Assembly: GCA_028287035.1 (NCBI GenBank) | Contig: JAQBQL010000106.1 | Location: 11,031 to 75,030 of the forward strand | Origin: Labilithrix sp. | GTDB lineage: Bacteria > Myxococcota > Polyangia > Polyangiales > Polyangiaceae | Direction of reading: 5' to 3' | Length of the DNA: 64,000 nucleotides | Part shown: piece by piece, positions 54,218 through 64,000 of the stretch | Layout of the letters: each line of letters opens with the position of its first letter | Position numbering within the stretch: the stretch's first letter is position 1 | Translations under genes and position numbers: made by a program | The notes under the pieces: generated by a model | Told to the model about the DNA's origin: nothing | Database searches by the model: none | The model's input: the letters and a program-made list of their open reading frames with translations, nothing else

Positions 54218-55663
54218 TCACTTGAGACATTCGAGCTTGTACTTCTTGCGGCCGGTCGCCGGGTCGACGGTGAACGGGGGATCGCAGGCCACCGGCTTGG
54301 CCACCGGCTTGGGGGGCGGCGGGAGCGCCGCAGCGCGCACGGGCGGGACGGGAGCGCGCGGCGAGTCGGCAGCGGCACTGGTCGGCGCCTTGGCCGGGGC
54401 GCTCGGCGGGCTCACGAGGACGAGGCCACGCCGGGCCGCGCCGAGCTCGTTCGGCTCCGGGCGCGCGCCGGCGACCGAGCCTGCCTGCAGCGCGATCGCG
54501 CCGAGCACGATGCCGATCGCCGCGAGCGAGGCGGCGACCCCGGCGAAGACGCGCATCGCTGTCGAACGCGGCGGGGTGATCCCCGTGGTGAGGGCAGGGC
54601 GCGAGACGGAGATGCTCGAGACCTGGGAGTGAGGGGGCTCGGCGCCCGCCGCCGGGCCGAGCCCGATGCGGGGCGCGCTCGTGGGGTCGAGCGTCGACGC
54701 CTCGATGTCGGCGATCGCCTGGGCACGGCGCGCGAGCTCGTCGTGCGCCATCGCCTCGACCCACTCGCTCACCTCGTACGGCGAGGCGAGGCCGACCGTC
54801 TGCTCGATCGCGAGCGCCATGTCACGCGCCGTCGCGTAGCGGGCAGCCGGGTCGCGCGCGAGGCCGCGCAGGACGACGTCGTCGATCGCCTTCGTGACGG
54901 CGGGGTTGATGGAGCTCGGGGGATCGATCTTGCCCTCGATCGCGCGCACCAGGACGAGCGCCTCGGTCTCACCGTCGAAGAGGCGCCGGCCGCAAAGGGC
55001 CTCCCAGAGCACGACCGACGCCGCGTAGATGTCCGACTGACGCGAGAGCGTGCTCCCGCTCAGCTGCTCGGGCGGCATGTACGCGATCTTGCCCTTCACC
55101 TGGCCGTCGCGCGTCGTCTGCATGCGCCCGGCCGCCTTCGCGACGCCGAAGTCGAGCACGCGCGAGGCGCCGTCGGAGCCGACGAGGATGTTCTGGGGGG
55201 ACACGTCGCGATGGACGATGCCGAGCTCGCGGCCGTGCTCGTCCTTCGCCTGGTGAGCCGCGTGCAGCCCGTGGAGGACCGACGACATGATGGTGGCGAC
55301 GACGCGCGGCGGGACGGGAAGCTCCCTCTGCCAGGCGGTCTTCAGAAGCTTGGAGAGCGCCTCGCCGGCCACGTACTCCATGACGAGGAAGATCTCGCCT
55401 TCCATCGTCACCACGTCGAGCGTGGGGACCACGTTGGGATGGCGGATCCGCGAGGCGAGCCGCGCCTCGTCGAGGAACATCGTGACGAACTCCGGATCCT
55501 TCGCGAAGTGAGGATGGAGCCGCTTGATGGCGACCGTGCGCGAGAACCCGACCGGACCGCTGAGCCGGCCGAAGTGAACCGTGGCCATGCCGCCGGACGC
55601 AAGCTCTCCGTAGAGAACGTAGCGGCCCACGAGGCGGGGACGCGGCACATCCGGCACAGGCAT
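54218..55663 (-). CDS. Transmembrane Ser/Thr protein kinase
   Basis: The product has 481 residues. GGGGAG lies just upstream of the ATG at 55663. The kinase domain (residues about 14-280) has ASGGMATVHFGR, K47 (VAIK), HRDVSPQN with the HRD intact and SPQN in place of KPEN, DFG, and 'GKIAYMPPEQ'. The HRDVSPQN loop is typical of a large myxobacterial kinase subgroup. One transmembrane helix lies near residues 360-380, followed by a Pro-rich extracytoplasmic tail with a Cys pair (CDPP...ECLK). It lies 22 bases before the envelope protein gene at 53263. Confidence 0.9.
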   Translation of the reverse strand: MPVPDVPRPRLVGRYVLYGELASGGMATVHFGRLSGPVGFSRTVAIKRLHPHFAKDPEFVTMFLDEARLASRIRHPNVVPTLDVVTMEGEIFLVMEYVAGEALSKLLKTAWQRELPVPPRVVATIMSSVLHGLHAAHQAKDEHGRELGIVHRDVSPQNILVGSDGASRVLDFGVAKAAGRMQTTRDGQVKGKIAYMPPEQLSGSTLSRQSDIYAASVVLWEALCGRRLFDGETEALVLVRAIEGKIDPPSSINPAVTKAIDDVVLRGLARDPAARYATARDMALAIEQTVGLASPYEVSEWVEAMAHDELARRAQAIADIEASTLDPTSAPRIGLGPAAGAEPPHSQVSSISVSRPALTTGITPPRSTAMRVFAGVAASLAAIGIVLGAIALQAGSVAGARPEPNELGAARRGLVLVSPPSAPAKAPTSAAADSPRAPVPPVRAAALPPPPKPVAKPVACDPPFTVDPATGRKKYKLECLK

Positions 55664-55774
55664 ACTCCCCAGAGAGTACCCTGAACCGGCCGGGGCCTTG
55701 CGAGGACGACTTCCTTCGCCGGCGTGTTTTGTGAGCGCTTGTGAGCGCGCCTGCCCATGGTGTAGGTGGGCGTC

Positions 55775-56221
55775 ATGGAGCCCCTCGTCGTGCAGGTGAA
55801 GCGCGTCGGCGCCGTGCAGGTGCCGCTGCCGCGGTACCAGACGGAGGGCGCGGCAGGGATGGATCTCCACGCCGCGCTCGCCGAGGCGATCACGCTTCCG
55901 CCGCTCGGGCGCGCGAAGGTGCCGACCGGGCTGTCCGTCGCCATCCCACATGGGTTCGAGGGACAGGTGCGTCCCCGCTCCGGGCTCGCGGCGGCCCACG
56001 GGGTCACCGTCCTGAACGCGCCGGGCACCGTCGACAGCGACTACCGCGGCGAGATCCTGGTGCTGCTCGTCAACCTGAGCGACGTACCGTTCGTGCTCGC
56101 GCCCCTCGAGCGCATCGCGCAGATCGTGTTCGCGCGCCACGCCGTCGCCAGCCTCGTCGAGGTCGACGCGCTCGGCACGACGGACCGCGGCGCCGGCGGC
56201 TACGGGTCGACCGGGCGCTGA
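55775..56221 (+). CDS. dut: dUTP diphosphatase
   Basis: Dut hydrolyses dUTP to dUMP, keeping uracil out of DNA. The product has 148 residues. All five trimeric dUTPase motifs are visible: 'AAGMDLHA', '[15 protein letters not shown]', '[15 protein letters not shown]', 'ERIAQIVFA' and the C-terminal '[11 protein letters not shown]'. AGGTGGG precedes the ATG at 55775; GTG 55766 is a less likely start. The 3' end overlaps the convergent hydrolase gene by 22 bases. Confidence 0.96.
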   Translation: MEPLVVQVKRVGAVQVPLPRYQTEGAAGMDLHAALAEAITLPPLGRAKVPTGLSVAIPHGFEGQVRPRSGLAAAHGVTVLNAPGTVDSDYRGEILVLLVNLSDVPFVLAPLERIAQIVFARHAVASLVEVDALGTTDRGAGGYGSTGR

Positions 56222-57026
56222 GACGCGAGGGCGAGCTCCTCGACGAAGGCGGTGACCGCAGCGGCGACCTCCTCGCGATCGTGGTCCGCCGCGAGCAGGT
56301 GCGCGCTCCGGTCGAAGATCCGGGTGCGGACGTCGCGCGCGCCGAGACCCCGCCGCGCGAGCTCGACGTTCGAGGGCGGGCACACGCGGTCCTTCGCGCC
56401 GTGCAGCACGAGGGTCGGGCAGGTGACCTCGCCGAGCCGCGCGCGCGCGAGGACCCCGGCGCGGTACACCTGCTGCGCGGCGCGGAGCGGGTCGCGGTCG
56501 TAGGCGAGGATGCGGCTCCGCATCGCCGCGTCGCGGAGGTCGGGCGCGAGCTTCAGCACGTACCAGTCGGGGAAGGTCCAGCCCCGCCGCGCCACGAACC
56601 CGAGCGGCCGCGCGAGCACCGGGGCGAGGGTGAGCGCGTTCCCGAGGAGCACGAGGCCGCGCAGGCCGGCCGGGCGACGCGCGGCGAGCTCGATCGCGAC
56701 GAGGCTTCCCAGCGAGAAGCCGACGACGACGACCTCGCCGTGCTCGGCGACGGCGCGTTCGAGCTCCGCCAGCATGTCCGCCACGATCGCCTCGAACGTC
56801 ACGTCCTGCAGGGCCGCCGGATGCGACCCGTGCCCGGTGAGGAGCGGCGCCCGCACCGCGAAGCCGCTCGCGGCGAGGCGGTCGAGCAGCGGCCGGAGCT
56901 CGGCGGTGGTCCCCGTGAAGCCGTGGAAGGCGACCACGCAGGGACCGCGACCGCCCCGCACGAACGCCGCGCCGTCGTCGGTGCCGACGAGGCGACCGTG
57001 ACGCGCGGTGTGCGCGCGCCCGACGA

Positions 57027-57030
<4 letters not shown>
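56200..57030 (-). CDS. Alpha/beta hydrolase (carboxylesterase/monoacylglycerol lipase-like)
   Basis: The product has 276 residues from a GTG that overlaps the stop of the NtrC-type regulator (GTGA). The fold markers are '[22 protein letters not shown]', nucleophile elbow GFSLGS, '[15 protein letters not shown]' around the acidic residue, and a final His in '[15 protein letters not shown]'. The layout is close to bacterial Est30-type carboxylesterases that act on short to medium acyl esters. It has no signal peptide. Co-translation with the regulator suggests shared control. Confidence 0.85.
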
Positions 57031-58493
<1,463 letters not shown>

Positions 58494-58535
58494 CGGGGGC
58501 GACGATACCACCGGCGCACGTGTATATTGGTCGGC

Positions 58536-59450
58536 TTGCTGAAGCCCTTCCTTCGCTCATCCGCCGCGCTTGCTGGTCTCGTGTCCCTCGTTGCGCTCGG
58601 CTGCGGGCCCTCACCAGAGCCCAACGCGCCGGCCACCCCGGTCCCCCCGCCGGAGCACACGTGGGGCGCCGCGTCCTGCGCGAAGGCGGAGGCGGACCTG
58701 ATGGCCTGGGACTCGGGCTCGCGTGCGAACGTCGCGGTGCTCCGCCGTCAGGGCGTGCTCGCGGTGCGGTACGTACCCGAGGAGGGGCCCTGCAAGATGG
58801 ATCTCGAGCTCCTGCCGGACTGCATCGGCACCGGCGAGTATCTCTTCGCGCCGTACCCGGCGACCGACAAGCGCGTCGCTCACGACCGCACCGAGCTCGG
58901 CGCGAAGCTCCCGGTGTTCTCGGTCGATCTCGCGGGCAAGCTGACCGCCGGGCGGGCGCTCCGCACCGACTTCGATCTCGCCGGGGTGATGACGCTGCCC
59001 GCCGGGAAGCCGTTCGCGCGGCGCGATCTGCACGGGCAGGGCTGCGCGCGCGCCACGCACGTCGTCTCGCGCATCTATCTCGGAGGGTTCTCGATGATGG
59101 TCGGCGAGTCGCGCTCCATCGAGGCGGCCGCGACCATCTTCGGTGCCGGCGCGTCGGGCAGCCACGTGAAGGACGGCGAGAGCCTCGCCACCGAGGGCAA
59201 CGCGGCGGCATGCAAGGCCGCACAGGAGAGCGGAGCCGAGAGCCCGCTCTGTTCGGTGCCGCTGCGCCTCGGCCTCATGCCGATCAACGAGGCGACCGCC
59301 GCCGACTACGCGAACGCCGGGAAGGGAGCTCCCGACGAGCACGGCTGCGTGCGCGGCAAGCAGGTGTGGAACGGCCGCCGCTGCGAGGACCTCAAGCTCG
59401 ATCCGAACGGGAACGAGATCTACAAGAGCCTCCAGCTCGAGACGAAGTAG
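58536..59450 (+). CDS. Hypothetical lipoprotein
   Basis: The product has about 304 residues. The TTG at 58536 gives a short basic n-region and lipobox ALGC; TTG 58527 is also in frame. A TATATT at 58523-58528 lies 7 bases before the start, so a leaderless transcript is possible. The mature part is globular with about 8 Cys (for example CAKAEAD, GPCKMDLELLPDCIG, GQGCARATH), suggesting disulfides. A segment 'TDFDLAGVMTLPAGKPFARRDLHGQGC' occupies residues about 147-173. I recall similar Cys-rich lipoproteins in other myxobacteria but no assigned function. Confidence 0.6.
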   Translation: MLKPFLRSSAALAGLVSLVALGCGPSPEPNAPATPVPPPEHTWGAASCAKAEADLMAWDSGSRANVAVLRRQGVLAVRYVPEEGPCKMDLELLPDCIGTGEYLFAPYPATDKRVAHDRTELGAKLPVFSVDLAGKLTAGRALRTDFDLAGVMTLPAGKPFARRDLHGQGCARATHVVSRIYLGGFSMMVGESRSIEAAATIFGAGASGSHVKDGESLATEGNAAACKAAQESGAESPLCSVPLRLGLMPINEATAADYANAGKGAPDEHGCVRGKQVWNGRRCEDLKLDPNGNEIYKSLQLETK

Positions 59451-59462
59451 CCGCGCGCGCGT

Positions 59463-60680
59463 CTACAGGGAGAGGCCGAGCAGCACGCGGTGCGTCGAGA
59501 AGCCGGGGTGCACGACGTCGAGCGCGAACCCGTACGAGGCCTCGAGGCCGCCGAGCTGCAGCACCACGTTGCCGAGCGGCATGATCCCGCCGCCGCGCAC
59601 GTTCGTCGTGGTGGCCTGCAGGTTCACCTTGCCGCCGTCGCCGACCACGCCGGCGAGGCGGGTCTCTTCGCCGCGGTCGATGGTCGCGAGCATTCCCGCC
59701 CCGAGGGTGAGGTACGTCGGGAACGCATAGGGGAACAGGATCGCGCGGTAGCCGAGCACGAGCTCCGCGAAGAACCGGTGCATCGAGCGATCCACGATCG
59801 GGTCGGGCGTGGGCTCCTGCGCGCCGAAGAGCACGCCGAGCCGCGTCGTGATCGAGAAGCGGTCGTACGCGACGAGGCTGCCGCCGAGGTACGGACCGAA
59901 GTAGTCGACGGCGTCGCGGTGCCAGACGACGCCGAGGGCCGTGTCCTTCCCGGTCCAGCGCCCGCGGAAGCGCTTGCGCCCCGGAGCGTCGAGCTGGGCG
60001 AGCAGATGGGAGACGTGCACGATCGGCACGCCGAAGCCGATGCGCTGCTCGAGCAGGCGATCGGCGATGGCGACGACGTGGCCGTCGCACGACATGATGG
60101 GGCCGCCCGAGTTGCCGGGGGAGAGCGCGGCGTCGGTCTGGATGAACGCGTCGCTGCGCGCGCTGACGATCCCCTGCGAGACGCTGAAGTTGAGCAGCCC
60201 CTCGAGCTCGCGGGAGAAGCGCGGGAGGTCGCCGTACGGGTTGCCGATCGCGAGCACCGGGGATCCGACCTCCACGTGCCAGCGCGGCGCGATCGGCTCG
60301 CCGTCGGCCGCGTCGGCGAGCTCGAGGAGCGCGACGTCGTGGTCGGTGTCCCACGCGACGACCTCGGCGGTGGTGGTCACGCCGCCCGGGAACTCGACGC
60401 GCACCCCGCGGCCGAGATCGACGACATGGAGGGCGGTCGCGACGTACTTCTTCGTGAAGAAGACGAACCCCGTGCCGAGGCCGCCGTCCGGGCGCGTGAG
60501 CCGCACGATGCTGGGCTTGGCCGCCTTGTAGACGTGCTCGATGAACGCCGGGTCGCAGTGCGAGAGCGTGTCGTCCTCGCCCGCGGAGGGGTGCGTTGCC
60601 TCGCGCTGCTGCGCGGAGGCCGGGACAGGAACGAGAAGGAAGAGAGAAGCGAGGGCGGCGGCGCGGGGGCGCCAGCTCAC
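59463..60680 (-). CDS. Trypsin-like serine protease with C-terminal outer-membrane-like domain
   Basis: The product has 405 residues from GTG 60680. The signal peptide ends near ASAQ. An HtrA/trypsin-like domain follows with the complete triad: H85 (TALHVVD), D115 (DHDVALLE) and S191 (SPGNSGGP). No PDZ domain follows; instead residues about 245-405 form an alternating beta pattern with Tyr/Phe belts, ending HRVLLGLSL, like an outer-membrane barrel. This suggests a protease tethered to the outer membrane by its own barrel. It overlaps the bamD start region by 4 bases, and BamD assembles such barrels. Confidence 0.75.
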   Translation of the reverse strand: MSWRPRAAALASLFLLVPVPASAQQREATHPSAGEDDTLSHCDPAFIEHVYKAAKPSIVRLTRPDGGLGTGFVFFTKKYVATALHVVDLGRGVRVEFPGGVTTTAEVVAWDTDHDVALLELADAADGEPIAPRWHVEVGSPVLAIGNPYGDLPRFSRELEGLLNFSVSQGIVSARSDAFIQTDAALSPGNSGGPIMSCDGHVVAIADRLLEQRIGFGVPIVHVSHLLAQLDAPGRKRFRGRWTGKDTALGVVWHRDAVDYFGPYLGGSLVAYDRFSITTRLGVLFGAQEPTPDPIVDRSMHRFFAELVLGYRAILFPYAFPTYLTLGAGMLATIDRGEETRLAGVVGDGGKVNLQATTTNVRGGGIMPLGNVVLQLGGLEASYGFALDVVHPGFSTHRVLLGLSL

Positions 60681-61600
60681 ACGCCGCGCTCCTTCATGTA
60701 CGACAGATAGTTGTTGGCCTGGAGCGTGAGCGGGCTTCGCGGGTAGTCGCGCACGAGCACGACGAACGACTCGCGGGCATCCGGGAAGCGGTGCATCTTC
60801 AGGTAGACCTCGCCGAGGAGGAGGAGCGCCTCGGCCTCGAGGCCGGAGTCGAACGCGTCCTCGCGGGCGGCGGGCTTGCCGGTGTCCTTCGTCGGCTCCT
60901 TGATCTGCGGGCCGGCGGCGAACGTGCGCATCGCGTACTGGATGCGGAGGACCGCCGCCTCGAAGTTGTCGCGCTGCAGGTAGAAGCGCGCGACGTAGAG
61001 CTCGTGGCGCATCAGGCGCGCCGTCACGTCGGCGAGGAGCTCGCGGATCTTCTTCGACTCCTTCGCGTTCGGGTAGTCGTGGACGAAGCTCTTGAGCTCC
61101 TTGAAGGCGTCCATGATGACGGCCTGGTCGCGCTCGTCGGCGGAGGGGAGGAGCAGCGACTCGCTGATCTGCGCGTACTGCGCCTCGGCGATGCGCGAGC
61201 GCGCGTACGAGACCTCGTCGGCGTCCGACCGGTGATCGTGCACGAACTGGCGGTACTCGCGGATGGCCTCGGCGAACTTCTCCTGCTCGTAGTCGGCGTC
61301 GGCGATGCGGAGCTCGGCGAGGCGCGCGTACTTCGAGTAGCTGTACTTCCGCTTCACCTCGCGCATCAGCGCCTGGGACTCGAGCCAGTTGTGCGCGTTG
61401 AACTCCTGGAGCGCCGCCTCGTAGGCGCGCTTGGCGTCGGCGGTGTAGCCGAGCGCGGTCTTCGGCTGCTCGTTGTCGCAGCCGACCAGCGCTGCGCCGG
61501 TGAGCGCCACCGACGCCACCGAGCCGCCGAGCATGAGCGCCAGCGCGATGCGCGAGGAGGTTGACGTGAGGGCGGCAGGCAGGCGTCGGACCGGGTGCAT
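60677..61600 (-). CDS. bamD: Outer membrane assembly lipoprotein BamD
   Basis: BamD is the lipoprotein of the BAM complex that inserts beta-barrels into the outer membrane. The product has 307 residues, a little longer than usual. ATG 61600 gives a signal peptide with lipobox LVGC near residue 41. TPR-like repeats follow ('AKRAYEAALQEFNAHNWLESQALMREVKRKYSYSKYA' region, then 'FAEAIREYRQFVHDH'). The BamD hallmark is 'FVHDYPNAKESKKIRELLADV', and later 'ARFYLQRDNFEAAVLRIQY'. An insert containing EPTKDTGKPAARED precedes the last repeat. Confidence 0.88.
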   Translation of the reverse strand: MHPVRRLPAALTSTSSRIALALMLGGSVASVALTGAALVGCDNEQPKTALGYTADAKRAYEAALQEFNAHNWLESQALMREVKRKYSYSKYARLAELRIADADYEQEKFAEAIREYRQFVHDHRSDADEVSYARSRIAEAQYAQISESLLLPSADERDQAVIMDAFKELKSFVHDYPNAKESKKIRELLADVTARLMRHELYVARFYLQRDNFEAAVLRIQYAMRTFAAGPQIKEPTKDTGKPAAREDAFDSGLEAEALLLLGEVYLKMHRFPDARESFVVLVRDYPRSPLTLQANNYLSYMKERGV

Positions 61601-61623
61601 CGCGGCGATCGGTCTACACCATT

Positions 61624-61935
61624 TCAGTCCCGGGCGCGCCAACGGACGATCCGCCACGCGGGGGCCTCGCCGTCGGCCTTCGCCTGGCGATACACGGTGC
61701 GGACGATGAGCCTCACGCGCTCCGCGAGGTCGGGCGGGGGAGGGGCCCCCGTCTCCTCGGCCCCGTCGAGCGAGACCGTGACCTCGCCCGCCTCGCTCAC
61801 GCTCACGCGCACCGGGTGCCTCGCCGCCGGGAGCGTCGCCGTGCCAGCGTAGGTCCACGGCCCGTCATCGGCGTGCTTGTCACGCTCGATGGCGATGCGC
61901 ACGCCGGTCTCCGGCCTCTCGCCCAGGATCGCCAT
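61624..61935 (-). CDS. Hypothetical small soluble protein
   Basis: The product has at least 103 residues from ATG 61935. The frame is open further upstream, and the preceding residues (ERILWYCGD) look protein-like, but no start codon is available there before it runs antisense to greA. The sequence has alternating strands ('VRIAIERDKH', 'VRVSVSEAGEVTVSLDG') and ends in a basic helix (RLIVRTVYRQAK). No family is recognised. It lies 23 bases upstream of bamD on the same strand. Confidence 0.5.
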   Translation of the reverse strand: MAILGERPETGVRIAIERDKHADDGPWTYAGTATLPAARHPVRVSVSEAGEVTVSLDGAEETGAPPPPDLAERVRLIVRTVYRQAKADGEAPAWRIVRWRARD

Positions 61936-61998
61936 GTCGCCGCAGTACCACAGGATCCGCTCGCCTTCAGCGCGCGTCGGGGTTAGGACGAAATCGCC

Positions 61999-62478
61999 AT
62001 GGTCGAGAAGAACCCGATCACGCCGGAAGGCGCCCAGAAGCTGCGTGACGAGCTGCACCACCGCAAGACGACGGAGCGTGCCCTCGTCTCCAAGATGATC
62101 GGGGAGGCGCGCGCCCACGGTGACCTGAAGGAGAACGCCGAGTACCACGCCGCACGCGAGCGGGGCGGCTTCAACGAGGGCCGCATCAAGGAGCTCGAGG
62201 ACAAGATCGGCCGCGCCGAGGTCATCGATCCCGCGAAGCTCGAAGGCACGACCAAGATCGCCTTCGGCGCCACCGTGAAGCTGATGAACACGGAGACCGA
62301 GGAAGAGGTCACCTACCGGATCGTCGGCGCCGACGAGTGTGACATCAACGCGGGCTCGATCAGCATCACCAGCCCGCTCGCGCGGTCGCTCATCGGCAAG
62401 GAGGTCGGCGACGAGGCGAAGACCCGCACGCCGGCCGGCGAGCGCATCTTCGAGATCCTCGAGGTCGTCTTCAAGTAG
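61999..62478 (+). CDS. greA: Transcription elongation factor GreA
   Basis: GreA binds the RNA polymerase secondary channel and stimulates cleavage of backtracked transcripts. The product has 159 residues, as expected. The N-terminal coiled coil has the acidic tip motif [18 protein letters not shown], carrying the catalytic Asp-Glu pair. The C-terminal domain has '[14 protein letters not shown]' and '[20 protein letters not shown]'. AGGA lies about 11 bases upstream of the ATG. The gene precedes recG by 40 bases. Confidence 0.97.
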   Translation: MVEKNPITPEGAQKLRDELHHRKTTERALVSKMIGEARAHGDLKENAEYHAARERGGFNEGRIKELEDKIGRAEVIDPAKLEGTTKIAFGATVKLMNTETEEEVTYRIVGADECDINAGSISITSPLARSLIGKEVGDEAKTRTPAGERIFEILEVVFK

Positions 62479-62518
62479 GGGGCCGGAGCCGCGGCTCCGA
62501 CGACTGCTGCGAGCCGCC

Positions 62519-64000
62519 GTGCCCGAGACCGCCGCGCCCGCTCACGACGCCTCGTCGGCCGCTGGAGACGTCCGTGCCCGCGGCCCGCGTGCACCGGGGT
62601 TCGCGGCGCTGCTCAGGATGGCGCGCGCCTCGCTCGCGGACGCGGAGGGGCGCAGCGCGGACGCCGTGGCCGCCCTCGTCGACCGCGCGCGGCGCACGAG
62701 CGACGCGGTGCCCGAGCCGCGCCGGGGTGACTGGCAGAAGCTGCTCGAGGCGCTCGCCCGCACCGGCGACGGCGACGAGCGCACGACCGCGCGGCTCGAG
62801 GGTCTCGTGCGCGCGTGCACGCTGTTCGAGGAGCAGCGGCGCACCGCAGCCCGGGCCGCGAGGCCTCCCGTGGTCACGCCTCCGCCGGCGGCGCTCGACG
62901 GCGTGGAGGTGCTGCCCGGGCTCGGTCCGTCGGCGCGGATCGCCCTCGCCGAGCACGGGATCCGCACCGTCGCCGACCTCGTGTGGCTGCCGCCCGTCGC
63001 CTGGGACGACCTGCGCGAGCCGCTCACGCTCGCCGAGGCGGTGAGCGCCGCGCGCAGCGTCCACGAGGCGAGCGGCGGCGCGGTCCGTCCGGCGCGCGTC
63101 GCGCTCCGTGCCCTCGTCCGGTCGAGCGGCGTCGTGCCGATCCGCGGGCGCCGCGCGGTCCGCGTGGTGCTCGAGGACGAGTCCGACAAGAAGTGCACTC
63201 TGCACGCGTTCTGGTTCTTCATGGCGCACGGCGTGCTCGCGTCGGCGAAGCCCGGCGCTGCGGTGCTGCTCGTGGGGCGGCTCACCGCCGAGCCGAAGAA
63301 GCCGGCCCGGGCCGCCCATCCCGAGCTCCTGCCCGATGGCCCGGCGACCCGCATCGTCCGGGCGCGGTATCCGAGGCTCGGGCCGCCCGAGGTCACGCTG
63401 CGCAAGGCCATCGCGCACGCGCTCGGCAGCGTGGCGCCGGACCCGGTGCCGCCGGCGGTCGCCGTGCGGGAGGGCCTTCCGCCCGCGGCCTCGGTGCTGG
63501 CCGAGGTGCACGGTCTCACCGGGTCGCCGGCCGGCGACGCGGCGCGGCTCGCGCTCCACGAACGCCTCGCGTGGGCCGAGGCGTTCACGCGCGTGTGGGA
63601 GCGGCTCGCCTCGGAGCGGCACGAGGGGCGGGTCCTCGCGCCGCTGCTCCCGGCGGCGCCCGCGGCGGTGCGCGCCCTCGAGAAGGAGCTCGCGTTCCGG
63701 TTCACGACGAGCCAGATCGCGGCGATCGCCGACGTGTCACGCGACCTCGAAGGCCCGGGGCCGATGCGCCGCCTGCTCCTCGGCGACGTCGGGACGGGCA
63801 AGACCGCCGTCGCGCTCGCCGCCGCCGCGCAGTGCGTGAGCGCCGGCTACCAGGTCGCCATCCTCGCGCCGACCAGCGTGCTCGCGGAGCAGTACGTCGA
63901 CGCGGCGGCGCCGCTCGCGCGCGCGCTCGGGGTGGAGCTCGCGTTCGTCGCGGCCGGGCTGCCCGCCGCCGAGCGCAAACGGGCCGCCGCCGCGCTCGCC
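62519..64000 (+). CDS. recG: ATP-dependent DNA helicase RecG, 3'-truncated by window edge
   Basis: RecG remodels stalled replication forks and branched DNA. The visible 494 residues begin at GTG 62519 and remain open to the window end, so about 40-50% of the protein is missing. The wedge domain shows 'LDGVEVLPGLGPSARIALAEHGIRTVADLVWLPP', split over residues about 124-158, matching RecG's 'LKGVGPxxAExLxxLGIxTVxDLLxxxP'. The helicase part has 'LAFRFTTSQIAAI', Walker A LLLGDVGTGKTAVA, and motif Ia 'QVAILAPTSVLAEQY'. The usual aromatic PRRYED after the helix-hairpin-helix is replaced by PPVAWDD. An N-terminal extension of about 100 residues is present, as in some actinobacterial and myxobacterial RecG. 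Confidence 0.93.
   Translation, partial: MPETAAPAHDASSAAGDVRARGPRAPGFAALLRMARASLADAEGRSADAVAALVDRARRTSDAVPEPRRGDWQKLLEALARTGDGDERTTARLEGLVRACTLFEEQRRTAARAARPPVVTPPPAALDGVEVLPGLGPSARIALAEHGIRTVADLVWLPPVAWDDLREPLTLAEAVSAARSVHEASGGAVRPARVALRALVRSSGVVPIRGRRAVRVVLEDESDKKCTLHAFWFFMAHGVLASAKPGAAVLLVGRLTAEPKKPARAAHPELLPDGPATRIVRARYPRLGPPEVTLRKAIAHALGSVAPDPVPPAVAVREGLPPAASVLAEVHGLTGSPAGDAARLALHERLAWAEAFTRVWERLASERHEGRVLAPLLPAAPAAVRALEKELAFRFTTSQIAAIADVSRDLEGPGPMRRLLLGDVGTGKTAVALAAAAQCVSAGYQVAILAPTSVLAEQYVDAAAPLARALGVELAFVAAGLPAAERKRAAAALA

Overview
The window is 64 kb of very GC-rich bacterial chromosome with densely packed genes on both strands. The content points to a myxobacterium, most likely Polyangiales (Myxococcota). 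It has four Hanks-type Ser/Thr kinases with Ala/Pro-rich linkers and membrane segments, two sigma-54 activators (one with an FHA domain), many Cys-anchored lipoproteins, an IgGFc-binding-like protein, Gly/Ser-rich linkers, a DUF507-yicC-gmk cluster and DUF4266/DUF3570 pairs. This assignment is inference from gene content. I see no prophage, insertion sequence, CRISPR array or replication origin.

Layout. 0-8 kb: cell-surface proteins (zincin-like protein, IgGFc-like and IPT/TIG lipoproteins). 8-16 kb: MrfA-type helicase, lspA, gmk-yicC-DUF507, and a conserved protein in which I recognise a RelA/SpoT-like nucleotidyltransferase core. 16-20 kb: first DUF4266/DUF3570 locus. 20-27 kb: trehalose synthase-maltokinase fusion, then a divergent kinase-TPR-solute-binding-protein operon. 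27-36 kb: cytochrome c/membrane protein/FHA-sigma-54 operon, panB, and a preT-preA-sensor kinase operon. 36-42 kb: a membrane protein, a Gly/Ser-rich lipoprotein, a GNAT gene and the second DUF4266/DUF3570 locus with CXnCH proteins. 42-48 kb: alpha/beta hydrolase, an atypical kinase, Ap4A phosphorylase, tRNA-Gly(CCC), and a likely unannotated structured RNA with its own promoter and terminator. 48-64 kb: isoaspartyl peptidase, guaA, two kinases, dut, an NtrC-type regulator, a trypsin-like protease with a barrel-like tail, bamD, greA and the start of recG.

How the genes work together. Housekeeping genes (lspA, gmk, guaA, panB, dut, bamD, greA, recG) alternate with envelope and signalling genes. 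LspA and BamD serve the lipoprotein/outer-membrane system that is so prominent here. The most unusual material is (1) the RelA/SpoT-like protein at 14.7-15.9 kb, (2) two translationally coupled DUF4266/DUF3570 loci with Cys-His-motif lipoproteins, and (3) the structured RNA candidate at 45.8-46.3 kb. Starts were chosen from signal peptides, Shine-Dalgarno sequences and overlaps, and several remain uncertain. No database search was possible, so family names rest on recalled motifs.
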